Source: Sipunculus nudus
Taxonomy: Eukaryota > Annelida > Sipuncula > Golfingiida > Sipunculidae
Assembly: GCA_026874595.1 (NCBI GenBank)
Contig: CM049314.1
Location: forward strand, 55,721,812 to 55,785,811
Length of the DNA stretch: 64,000 nt
Direction: 5' to 3'
Of this stretch, positions 12,392-23,900 are shown piece after piece. The notes under the pieces were generated by a model, which was not told the origin of the DNA, ran no database searches, and worked only from the letters and a program-made list of their open reading frames with translations. How positions within the stretch are numbered: the first letter of the stretch is position 1; the number at the start of each line of letters is the position of its first letter. A program made the position numbers and the translations under genes.

Positions 12392-12770
12392 GGTAAAACA
12401 GTCGCTTAGTTAAACGTAATGTCTGTCACCTTAATCCTGGGGTGGCGAGCTCGGGGCATCAGCAATGGTAGACCCTTGTCTTAGTGTGGAGATTGTGAAC
12501 TCTGTCACATGTCCTCATTAGAATGTATTTTACAGCCTGTTTTGAGCGTGAAGGCCCATGGATCTCTCTTGACTACCCTTGGTAAAACAGTCGCTTAGTT
12601 AAACGTAATGTCTGTCACCTTAATCCTGGGGTGGGGAGCTCGGGCATCAGCAATGGTAGACCCTTGTCTTAGTGTGGAGATTGTGAACTCTGTCACCATG
12701 TCCTCATTAGAATGTATTTTACAGCCTGTTTTGAGCGTGAAGGCCCATGGATCTCTCTTGACTACCCTTG
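12392..12770 (+). repeat. Near-identical 189-bp tandem duplication
   Basis: Two adjacent copies begin GGTAAAACAGTCGCTTAG at 12392 and 12581. By eye they differ at only a few positions, for example GGCGAGCTCGGGGC against GGGGAGCTCGGGC, and GTCACATG against GTCACCATG. Such similarity means a very recent duplication, or an assembly artefact joining two alleles. A 60-codon open frame in the second copy is not conserved in the first, because of the indels, and is not considered a gene. Confidence 0.9.
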
Positions 12771-14143
12771 ACAGGGTAAGGGTTCATTAATAAACCCATT
12801 AACCTGTCAAGTTTACCTTGACATGGTACATCACACTCCGCAATTATCAGTCAGTAGGTCAGTATCACTGCAACTCATCCCTTCAATGGTACCTGTGTCC
12901 TGACCTGGTTAGTCACCATGGTATGTCTCAGGTAGATAGTGATATTCATACTCACCTTAATCTCACCTGCGTCAACATTGTTAAGTGATGCAGGATGTCT
13001 ACAGGTAGGCGTGTGCTGTAACAAGATAAGAAAGATACATTAACACAGGAATGTACAAAGGCAAAGCCAGGGGATTGTTTGTTTACTTTGATAATTTCTG
13101 TTAATTGGTTTGTCAGTGTCACACACTTTTGTTTCTTGTCAGATGATGTTAAGATGTAAGAAATTGGAGTACTTACCTCTGTGAATGATGCACATTCAGT
13201 CTTTTAAAAAAAAATTATATTCACCTGCATTTTGTGCTGGGTTTTAAATGGCATAGCACACACTGTTCATGCTGTCAACCAAAATTTGCATGCAGCTGTC
13301 ATATACAGCTGTCAAATTATGTTCATTTGCTAACTTGATTTCCTTACTTTTGCCTATGTCTCATGGCTAAGTACTCTATTATCTGAACATTAACAGTGAA
13401 AGTTGTTAAATTTAGTGTCCTAGCTCTGATGGTTGTTCATACACAGGAGATTTTAACATGCATACTTTTAATAAAAGCTGAGTCTGTTGATAACCTGGGT
13501 AGTAGCAGTATTAAGTTCTGAAGCCAAGTTGCTTACTTTAAGTCCCAGCAGAGATACGGTGTAGAAAAAATATTAATTAATATTTTTAACTCATTATATT
13601 TATCTTCATTCTGTCTGCGTCTTATTAACTGAACCAGCTTTGAGCATTGATCTTGTATTTCACAAAATTAATATTGTCATAATATTTTATGAATATAACT
13701 TGAAGAAAAATTGCAGATCTGTAAAATGAAGTGATTAGCAGGATAGTTTATTAATTAGTCTGGTTTTCTGATTATAATTATAGCAGGTTTTAAGGAACAA
13801 GAAGTAAATGTTGGCCTATGATCTGCTTGAATATTAATTTAAATCATACCTTAAATCAAGTTGAAAGTGACTATGAACTTGAGAGAATACCATATGGCAG
13901 CCAAACAACACAATGTATACTACTAAGTGGGGAGCTGTGTCAGTATATAAAATTTTGATAACATATGATGTATGAGTTCACAGAGTGTGTACTGTTGATA
14001 AGTGTTAACTTCATGTCACCTGTAGAAGTTGCTATATTTGCTGACATATCTTTACTATGGGGAGCATGTGTCAGATTACATTAACACAGATAGCCTACGG
14101 CCATGCTTTAAATGTTATTTATAGTCCAAACACAACTTAGTGA
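12771..14143. other. Non-coding DNA, no gene seen
   Basis: AT-rich sequence without recognised exons. Possible promoter elements of PINCH start beyond its right end. Confidence 0.5.
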
Positions 14144-14433
14144 CTGTTAATTGGTTCATCTGATATTGTAATATCCATACGTCAGGAGCAGTTATTACAA
14201 ATGCACAGCACACCTGTTTGGTTTGGCCAAGTGTGCTTTGATGTGGGTAACTTAGTCAAGTGGGACGAAGGACTACCTCATCGCTTCTTGTGGAAGGAAG
14301 GCAGGAGTCCCTGATTGACATAAGTAGGATACTACAATATCGAGCACACAAGGACGACCCTGTTCTGTGGTCGCTGAAATCCGACGACAACCTCCTGCCT
14401 ATGACTGAGGTTCTAAACAAACTTCAAACTTGA
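14144..14433 (+). pseudogene. Coding-like patch with a frame change, unidentified
   Basis: Two overlapping frames read like protein. One (14144-14314, stop TGA) contains TPVWFGQVCFDVGNLVKWDE. The other (14251-14433, stop TGA) contains ILQYRAHKDDPVLWSLKS and ends in MTEVLNKLQT. They overlap around GTGGAAGGAAGGCAGG, where a single frame change would pass from the first to the second. I do not recognise the family. It could be a pseudogene or transposon-derived fragment, or a chance open stretch. It lies just upstream of the TATA box and coding exon 1 of PINCH. Confidence 0.2.
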
Positions 14434-14451
14434 TGTGGTGTCGGGTGTGAT

Positions 14452-14458
14452 TATAAAA
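14452..14458 (+). promoter_or_regulatory. TATA-box candidate for PINCH upstream exon
   Basis: TATAAAA lies 386 nt before the exon 1 ATG. A start about 30 nt downstream would give a leader of roughly 360 nt. This fits an alternative promoter for the isoform with the Ala-rich N-terminus. TATA strings are frequent in AT-rich DNA, so support is weak. Confidence 0.25.
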
Positions 14459-14843
14459 AGCTCCCAAGAGGCTTAAATCTAAATCAACAGTCTGTTTGAC
14501 GTTTATGTTCAGGCATTTAGGGGGCCTGGATCTGGAGGGGGTTGGCTACTTTCAATTGATTATCACTGTTGGAAAGAGCTTCTGTCTTGTACATCTGCTG
14601 TATTTGGAGGATAGTGTTTTATAAATCTGCTTGGAGAGTAGTTACCATACAGACACCACAGAAATCACACCAGTGCTCAACAGATGTTGTTGATCATGCA
14701 GTGGTACCGTAAAGAAACTAAATAATCATCTGGATTTATAAATACTTGGATTACTGCACACTTGTCACTTTAATGAGTGTGGATTACCATAAAGACAGTA
14801 TAAATCACTGCTGCTTGGGAGTGCTGGTGCCCCTGTCATTGTG

Positions 14844-14986
14844 ATGGCACATGTACAGAAGAGAGGGTTTTTGCTACAGCCTGTAGACAACAGCCCTCTA
14901 GCCAGGAGAAGGCAGGCTGCTGCTGCTGCCGCTGCACAGGCTGCAAGTGATCACAGTACAGCACTGCAAAATGGCTTACCAGCCAG
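14844..14986 (+). CDS. LIMS1: PINCH exon 1: Ala-rich N-terminal extension
   Basis: Encodes [20 protein letters not shown], then RRRQ, seven Ala, [16 protein letters not shown], and two bases of Ser48. The ATG has G at -3 and G at +4, a strong context. It is the first Met after an in-frame TAA at 14790-14792, which fixes the start if this exon is used. The donor is AG|gtaaac. The exon joins exon 2 in phase 2 without a stop. The extension shows no known domain; RRRQ plus polyalanine suggests a disordered tail. That the exon belongs to this gene is inferred from phase, donor and position, not from homology. Confidence 0.65.
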
Positions 14987-17900
14987 GTAAACTTACCTGT
15001 TCATTCATGATAGTAGCGTGACTGTTAGTTTCAGATAGGAGTGGGAAAAATACTTCTTAAAAGCAGATTTTAAATTTAAGTCTTAGTACACAATGTTACA
15101 CATACATAAATATACATATATTAATGGCTAAATAAATATTTTTATGGAAGCATTTATTGCTCAGTTAGCAAGGGTAATTGATTTGTTTCCTCAAATAACA
15201 GTTTAAAACAAGTTAAATAAATGAATAGTGGGGTGGGATGGAGCTACAGTTTATGTAAAGGAAGCTAAAGCTGTTAATCAAATAGTTTGAATCATTTTAA
15301 TGATAAAATACAGGTGTCAGGTGCTTGCATGCACCTGTTAGTTTTTTGTTTTCAGCAAAACAGTATAATCTCTTTTAGTAGCTTAGGCTTCAATTAAAAG
15401 GTGCTTGTAATAGAGTGCAGTTAAATATTTGATGACTTTGATGACTGAGGTTTCATTATTTAAGTATCAAAGCTGATAGCCCCTTTGTTTCATGGTCAAC
15501 TGTTTTGTTGACAGAATTTGTCGGATGCATATTATTCAACTGACCACTTACTTGAATGTTGGTAGCAAACATTGACATGAATATTAAAGTCTTTTACTAT
15601 AATTGATGCCTGATTAGCTGATTTTGTGTTGCATCATTTAGCATTCATTAATTTGATAATGATCAGCAAGCCCAATGACAAGGTGACTTGTAGCAGACAT
15701 TCATCAATAATTTTTTATTGGTGAATGGTAAATGAATATTCATGATGTGCATATTACACCCAGAGAATTGTATGGAAGCATTGTATCTCATGGTCATTAT
15801 ATGTGGCCATATAAATATAATTTAAATACAAAATCCTGTTTCTTTCATTCCGTCCATATATTCTTTGGGAATTCTCACTTGGCTCACTATATATCAGTGT
15901 GTATTTGAATATGTGTATGTGTATTCTGTAAATTTTTCGTTGTTTCCTTGACAGATGATTCTGACTCTGTGCATTGATTGTGAGCATTTTTAAAGGGCAT
16001 AATGCATACCCCTGCCAAAGAAAAACAGTTCTGTGTACAGTTTCAGTACTACCCTATATCCAGAACTGCACCAAAATATATAGCAGTCTTCCAAATGCAT
16101 GTCTTGCACCTCAACAAATGTTTATAAAAATTGATTTAATAGTTTTGTAAAATCCTGCTTATAGCTAAAAAAAATAGGATACAGGCAAGGGGGAAAAATT
16201 AGCTCCCTTGCTGGAGATAAATAAAGAAGTGCAAACCACAGCAGAACAGCACTGCCTGTGGTTCCTGCAGCCCAGCCCATGCAGTAAGCAAGGTTTTAAT
16301 TCAGCCATGTGCTAATGGTACAAGTCAGATAAACAGACCAGGTAAACAGACAAACAGACAGCTCAGTCAGCAGACAAGTCAGCCTATGTAATGGCAGGTC
16401 AGGTGAGCTCAGCTTAGATGATGACCTTGTACTATTGTAAAGGTCATGTTAGCATGGCATTAACAGCACTTCTGCACTGAATGACCTGCTTATTAAGTAC
16501 GACATCTTCCCAGGTGAGATAAAATGGTGAAAAGTACTCCTCCTGTCAGAGTAGTTGAAAATCTTGAAGAAGGGTGCTGATGTTGTAGATTTTGTTGGTT
16601 CTGTTACTGTTTTTTGTCCTTCACCTATATAAAAGGTGCCTGAAGTCTCTCAGGTATTGCTGGTATATATCTTATGCTTATTATGCCTTAGCCAGTAGGT
16701 ACATGCAAACTAATGTTTCTGGAGCTGTTGGTTTGTTTGCATGTTAACAGCATAATTACACAAAAGTTGTTAATATTTAATATTTATGATGAAATAAGGG
16801 TTTAGGTTAATGGCCAAAAAATCCATTTAATATTCTAAGTAATCTGGATGACCATAATGATGCTTGACCATAGAGATAGGGCAATTTTGCTTATTGTTAA
16901 ACTGAAATTATTCAGGGGCCACCTCTGTTCTGACAGTTGGAGCTGACCTGTGATACATTTATCAAGTTGGTGAACTGTAACAAACATTCCTGTCAGCTTG
17001 GATTCTTAATATTCTTTTACTTGCGTTTCACACATATCTAAGTTTTTAGAAACCTAAAATATTCCAGATGTGTGATCTGTAATACAGGTGGAGGTATACA
17101 TGCAGTCGCTAACTGCTTTCTTGTTCATGATAAGCTTCTGATTTAGTGCTAGTTTTAGTGTAATAGAAATAAATAGGTGGCAATACTATGCATGGTTGAG
17201 AGCTGATTAAATTCTATTGAATAATAAACATGGGAGACATTTTTAACGATCACTTCTTAAACAAACACATGGCCATTAGATCAGTGTGACTTAGATTGGC
17301 TTTTACACGTGCTTTATTAAGGCATTCCAAATGTTGATTACCTTACCTTGTATTATTGCTGGACCCCACCCTGTAAATTATCAATATACAAGCAGCTGTA
17401 TACAGTCTTCAAATGTCAGAGGCCATGCTGTCTTTTTGAAGCAGTTTCAGTTGCACATGACAGTGCTAATAATGGCTCAAACAGAGCTCTGTACTCAGCA
17501 TTCCAAATCTGCTGTTGGTTAAGTGACCTTGTACTTTAGAAAATAAAGATGCAAATTCAGCAGTCAACTTGATACAGACATCTGCTCAGTGCGAAACAGT
17601 GGGAAATTCCCCTTATGCTGTTTTTGAATGTTGTTAACACAATCCAGCACCATACAGCTGTGCCTATTTATTTTCTTTATCCCATGTTTATCCATGTCAT
17701 TAGACCTTATACTGTAAGTTAATTTACCGTCATGGCTGTTCTGATCTTAAAGCGGCCTATTCTGATATCCGACATATATTAATTCAAGATAATCCCATGA
17801 ACTTTTTATAAAATATAGGCCAGAAAACATCAGTCCCATGGCACACAGTATATTTGTTTTGTATATATCCAGGTGTTTATATCATGAGGGGGAAACCAAA

Positions 17901-20900
17901 ATAATAGAAAAACTACAGTTTGTCATATGCAAAGGCTGTTTTGCAACCAGTGACCTTTCAGCTTATGCACATATGCAAGCAACCACCTCAGGTTGTTAAG
18001 TTTATCAACATTTGGTATGGAAGGTGTTTACAAACAGTTTGTAGATAGACACGCTCAAACCTCAATCACAAAGGCCTTATAAGAACTTTTCAAAACAGGA
18101 ATTATCTTCAGTTCATTGATTTGTACACAGAGTAAGCAAGAATCACAAATTCTACTGAAAAATTAAGTGAATAGCTCACATTAATGGCACACTTGAGTGA
18201 CTTTATACCCCCCAGCTGTGGTGTATCCGCTGTCACATGTGTTGTTCATTTCAGGCCAGTAACCTGTCTATTTCAGACCTTTAACAATAATTTGGGATAC
18301 ACAGGCTCTCACTTGACCTTGAATTAAATAGTACTTCCTTGGTTCCACAGTCTGTGTAAACATACATTCTTGTATGTTTAATATAAATAATGTGACCTCT
18401 CAGATTTTCTGTATTTTTAGCCAGTTACAACAAATTTTTTTTTCTTGGAGTATATATATTAAATAATTAAACAATAGTAATAATATATAAATTATCTGCT
18501 CCAGTCATATCATAGCAGAAAAGAAGTAGGTCTTTTTCTTTGCATTGTGACATTCCCTTTGAATGTATACTCCTTAGAAATTAGCTCATATATTCACCAG
18601 AGCACAATGACCTTATGAGCAGTGAACCAGTCTACAATGATACAGGCTCCTAGTTGAGGTCTTACGCCTGTCTGATTACATTACTTTTATGATGAGAGTG
18701 AAAGCTTTTATACTCTGGAAGTGAAAATACTCAGTCATTGTGAACTCCTTGTGAAGGATTTCATAGTGTTATGAGATCTTGACCAAGGAAGCCAGCAGCT
18801 TGCCAAAGTCATACTGATTTGAGACCAAAATAATTCAAACTTTGTTCACCTCTAATTATTTGGATTTACTTTATAGGTTTATTATTACCTCCAAGGAGGT
18901 TATGTTTTCAACCATTTCTGTTGGGTTTATTTCTAAGCTGGTTTGTCTATTTGTTTGTAAGATTCAGTAAAAATACAGAATCAATTTGCACAAAACTAAA
19001 GATGATTTGGACTTGGGCCATGCAGGGGAATATTCTAATCTGCATTCTTATGAATACAAACCTCCGCCATTCACTTATTGGACCAATATTCCCAGGTTCC
19101 TTGGACCCATATTTCAGGTTCCTTGGACCCATATTCCAGGTTCACTTGTGTATAAATGACATAAGATATATGTGATTATTCCTTGATTATGTCCTCGGAT
19201 CCAGACGTAAATATAACTGATTTGCCCATTTCTGGAAAGTCTGAGGCTATAAGCCATGAAGCACTCGTCCAGTGCATAGCTTCATCAGAGTTTATGGCTA
19301 CTTCTTAACCCTTGTGGTGGCATTGTAACTTCAGGCATATGTTTATCTATTGACATTCTTATACACGTAATCCCATGCCGGGATCAGTTTTGAGCACTGC
19401 CTTGTTGACACAGAGCCCTAAGGAATTCAATTACAGGTAATTTTGGGTCACATATTGCAACCTTGTGTTTGAAGACTTGCAGTAATGTCATCCCTCCTCT
19501 ACTATTATTAGTTCAAACTAGTAAGTGTTCACATGTTAATATCGTATATGTACTTAAAAAACTAGGCCACTGATATTGGTAACCATTTGCTTGAAATAAT
19601 ACCAGGTAGATGCCAGAATAATTTTCAGTTACTGATAAATTCCCCTCACATGGATGTTTCATTTGTTTTCTTTGGAAAGGTCTATTGGGAACTGAGTAGG
19701 TAGTGTATCAGCAAAGTTTAGATCGGAATAATGCTATTTTTTGACCAAGCCCGAATTCCCCTTATTACAGTAGGATTAAAAAATGATTTATAGACTTTAG
19801 AAACTTATGCTTAATATTATTGCAGTACACATTATGTTATACATTTTAGATGGATTATTGTATATGTTTGAATTGTTCATGTGGCTGTTTATAGACTGTT
19901 ATGTTTATCAGTAGATTAGATTATTTACACAAAGATCACCTTTCAGTCTTAAAATGATATACCTTTTCTATCCAAGGTCATGTAGTGCATGTTTGCATGA
20001 ACACGTCTGATGTGGTGTCTCAGGGTACATTGTCACAGGAAGGTTTTCCACAGGAAATGGGTTTGGCTGAACCACAGGATTGTATTGCTGGACTGGGGTG
20101 CATGATTCTGTTTGTTTTCATATATTATTCTTGACTTGAAGCCAGGAATGGCTCTATTTGAACAGCATTCAACATGTCTGATTGCGTGTTTCACATTAAA
20201 TCGTTGGTATTTATTATAATTAAGGTAGACCCTGTATATGGCTATGGTGAAAATCATGAAATAGGGTTTTGTTCACTTGGTACTGAGAAAAGTACCAGTA
20301 GAGCATGTACATACACTGACAGATAATGTAATCAATTGAATTTGTAATGATTGGTGTTATAGCAGTTTGTCTAACTTAATCGTATGTTTTACCCTTTCCT
20401 GTGCCTCTTTCCGGTGCCTGTGTCACCTGCCTGTCATGTGTTTATAGCTTTTCTTGCACCTTGTGTTGACCCTGTACCTGACCCATCAGGTATTTATGTT
20501 TGACTGATAGGACCTAGTTTAAGTCATGGTGCCTATAATATGGAAAACTTCTCTGTTTATTACTTCTATCTGCTTTGAGGCTATCTTATGTAAACTTTCT
20601 TCCTGTGCCTCTTGTCACTCCATTTTTGTGCCTCCTCAGGTCCTACTGATCTTGTGCCTCATGCCGACTCATTGAATGTTTTGTTGCTGCACCTTCTTCC
20701 TGTACTGTGCCTTTGTTCTTGTGCCTACACTGTGCCTCATCTCACACTGTGATTCATGCCTACTTTGTGCCTCATCTCACACTGCTTCATGCCTACACTG
20801 TCTATCATGCCTACACTGTGCCTCATCTCACACTGTGCTCCAAGCCTACACTGTGCTTCATCTCACACTGCTTCATGCCTACACTGTGCCTCATCTCACA

Positions 20901-23900
20901 CTGCTTCATGCCTACACTGTGCCTCATCTCACACTGCCTCATCTCACACTGCTTCATGCCTACACTGTGCCTCATCTCACACTGCTTCATGCCTAAACTG
21001 TCTATCATGCCTACACTGTGCCTCATCTCACACTGCTTCATGCCTAAACTGTCTATCATGCCTTCACTGTGCCTCATCTGACATTGCTTCATGCTTACAC
21101 TGTCTATCATGCCTACACTGTGCTTCATCTCACACTGCTTAATGCCTACACTGTGCAACATCTCACACTGCCTCATCTCACACTGCTTCATGCCTACACT
21201 GTCGATCATGCCTTCACTGTGCCTCATCTCACACTGTGCTTCATGCCTGCACTGTTTATCATGCCTTCACTGTGCCTCATCTCACATTGCCTCATGCCTA
21301 CACTGTCTATCATGCCTTCACTGTGCCTCATCTCACATTGCCTCATGCCTACACTGTCTATCATGCCTTCACTGTGCCTCATCTCACACTGCTTCATGCC
21401 TACACTGTGCTCCAAGCCTACACTGTGCCTCATCTCACACTGCTTCATGCCTAAACTGTGCCTCATCTGACACTGCTACATGCCTAAACTGTCTATCATG
21501 CCTTCACTGTGCCTCATCTCACATTGCTTCATGCTTACACTGTCTATCATGCCTTCACTGTGCTTCATCTCACACTGCTTCATGCCTAAACTGTCTATCA
21601 TGCCTACACTGTGCCTCATCTCACACTGCTTCATGCCTAAACTGTCTATCATGCCTTCACTGTGCCTCATCTGACACTGCTACATGCCTAAACTGTCTAT
21701 CATGCCTTCACTGTGCCTCATCTCACACTGCCTCATCTCACACTGCTTCATGCCTAAACTGTCTATCACGCCTACACTGTGCCTCATCTCACACTGCTTC
21801 ATGCCTAAACTGTCTATCATGCCTTCACTGTGCCTCATCTGACATTGCTTCATGCTTACACTGTCTATCATGCCTACACTGTGCTTCATCTCACACTGCT
21901 TAATGCCTACACTGTGCCACATCTCACACTGCCTCATCTCACACTGCTTCATGCCTACACTGTCAGTCATGCCTACACTGTGCCACATCTCACACTGCCT
22001 CATCTCACACTGCTTCATGCCTACACTGTCAGTCATGCCTTCACTGTGCCTCATCTCACACTGTGCTTCATGCCTGCACTGTTTATCATGCCTTCACTGT
22101 GCCTCATCTCACACTGCTTCATGCCTACACTGTGCTCCAAGCCTACACTGTGCCTCATCTCACACTGCTTAATGCCTAAACTGTGCCTAATCTGACACTG
22201 CTACATGCCTAAACTGTCTATCATGCCTTAACTGTGCCTCATCTCACATTGCTTCATGCTTACACTGTCTATCATGCCTTCACTGTGCTTCATCTCACAC
22301 TGCTTCATGCCTACACACTGTGCTTCATGCCTACACTGTTTATTGTGCCTTCACCGTGCCTCATCTCACACTGTGCTTCATTCCTACACTGTCTATCATG
22401 CCTACACTGTGCCTCATCTCACACTGCTTCATGTCTACACTGTCTAGCATGCCTTCACTGTGCCTCTTCTCACACTGCTTCATGCCTACACTGTTTATCG
22501 TGCCTTCACTGTGCCTCATCTCACATTGCCTTATGCCTACACTGTTTATCGTGCCTTCACTGTGCTTCATCTCACATTGCTTTATGCTTGCACTGTCTAT
22601 CATGCCTTCACTGTGCTTCGTCTCACACTGCTTCATGCCTACACTGTCTATCATGCCTACACTGTGTCTCATCTCACACTGCTTCATGCCTACACTGTTT
22701 ATCATGCCTTCACTGTGCCTCATCTCACACTGTGCTTCATGCCTACACTGCTTATTGTGCCTTCACTGTGCCTCATCTCACACTGTGCTTCATGCCTACA
22801 CTGTTTATAGTGCCATCACTGTGCCTCATCTCACATTGCTTCATGCCTACACTGTTTATCGTGCCCCTTCACTGTGCCTCATCTCACATTGCTTCATGCC
22901 TACACTGTTTATCATGCCTTCACTGTGCCTCATCTCACATTGCTTCATGCCTACACTGTTTATTGTGCCTTCACTGTGCCTCATCTCACATTGCTTCATG
23001 CCTACACTGTTTATCATGCCTTCACTGTGCCTCATCTCACACTGTGCTTCATGCCTACACTGTTTATTGTGCCTTCACTGTGCCTCATCTCACACTGTGC
23101 TTCATGCCTACACTGTTTATTGTGCCTTCACTGTGCCTCATCTCACACTGTGCTTCATGCCTACACTGTTTATTGTGCCTTCACTGTGCCTCATCTCACA
23201 CTGTGCTTCATGCCTACACTGTCTATCATGCCTACACTGTGCCTCATCGCACACTGCTTCATGTCTACACTGTCTATCATGCCTTCACTGTGCTTCATCT
23301 CACACTGCTTCATGCCTACACTGTCTAGCATGCCTTCACTGTGCCTTTTCTCACACTATCATTCATGCCTATTCTGTTTATCATGCCTTCACTGTGCCTC
23401 ATCTCACACTGTGCTTCATGCCTACACTGTTTATTGTGCCTTCACTGTGCCTCATCACACACTGTGCTTCATGCCTACACTGTTTATTGTGCCTACACTG
23501 TGCCTCATCTCACACTGCTTTATGCCTACACTGTCTATCATGCCTACACTGTGCCTCATCTCACACTGCTTCATGTCTTCACTGTCTAGCATGCCTTCAC
23601 TGTGCCTCTTCTCACACTGTCATTCATGCCTACACTGTTTATTGTGCCTTCACTGTGCCTCATCTCATTGCTTCATGCCTACACTGTTTATCATGCCTTC
23701 ACTGTGCCTCATCTCACACTGTGCTTCATGCCTACACTGTTTATTGTGCCTTCACTGTGCCTCATCACACACTGTGCTTCATGCCTACACTGTTTATTGT
23801 GCCTACACTGTGCCTCATCTCACACTGCTTTATGCCTACACTGTCTATCATGCCTACAATGTGCCTCACCTCACACTGCTTCATGTCTACACTGTCTATC

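Noticed and set aside
20823-22054. Minus-strand frames [17 protein letters not shown] repeated
   Set aside because: They are the reverse reading of the same 51-bp unit, with no independent support.
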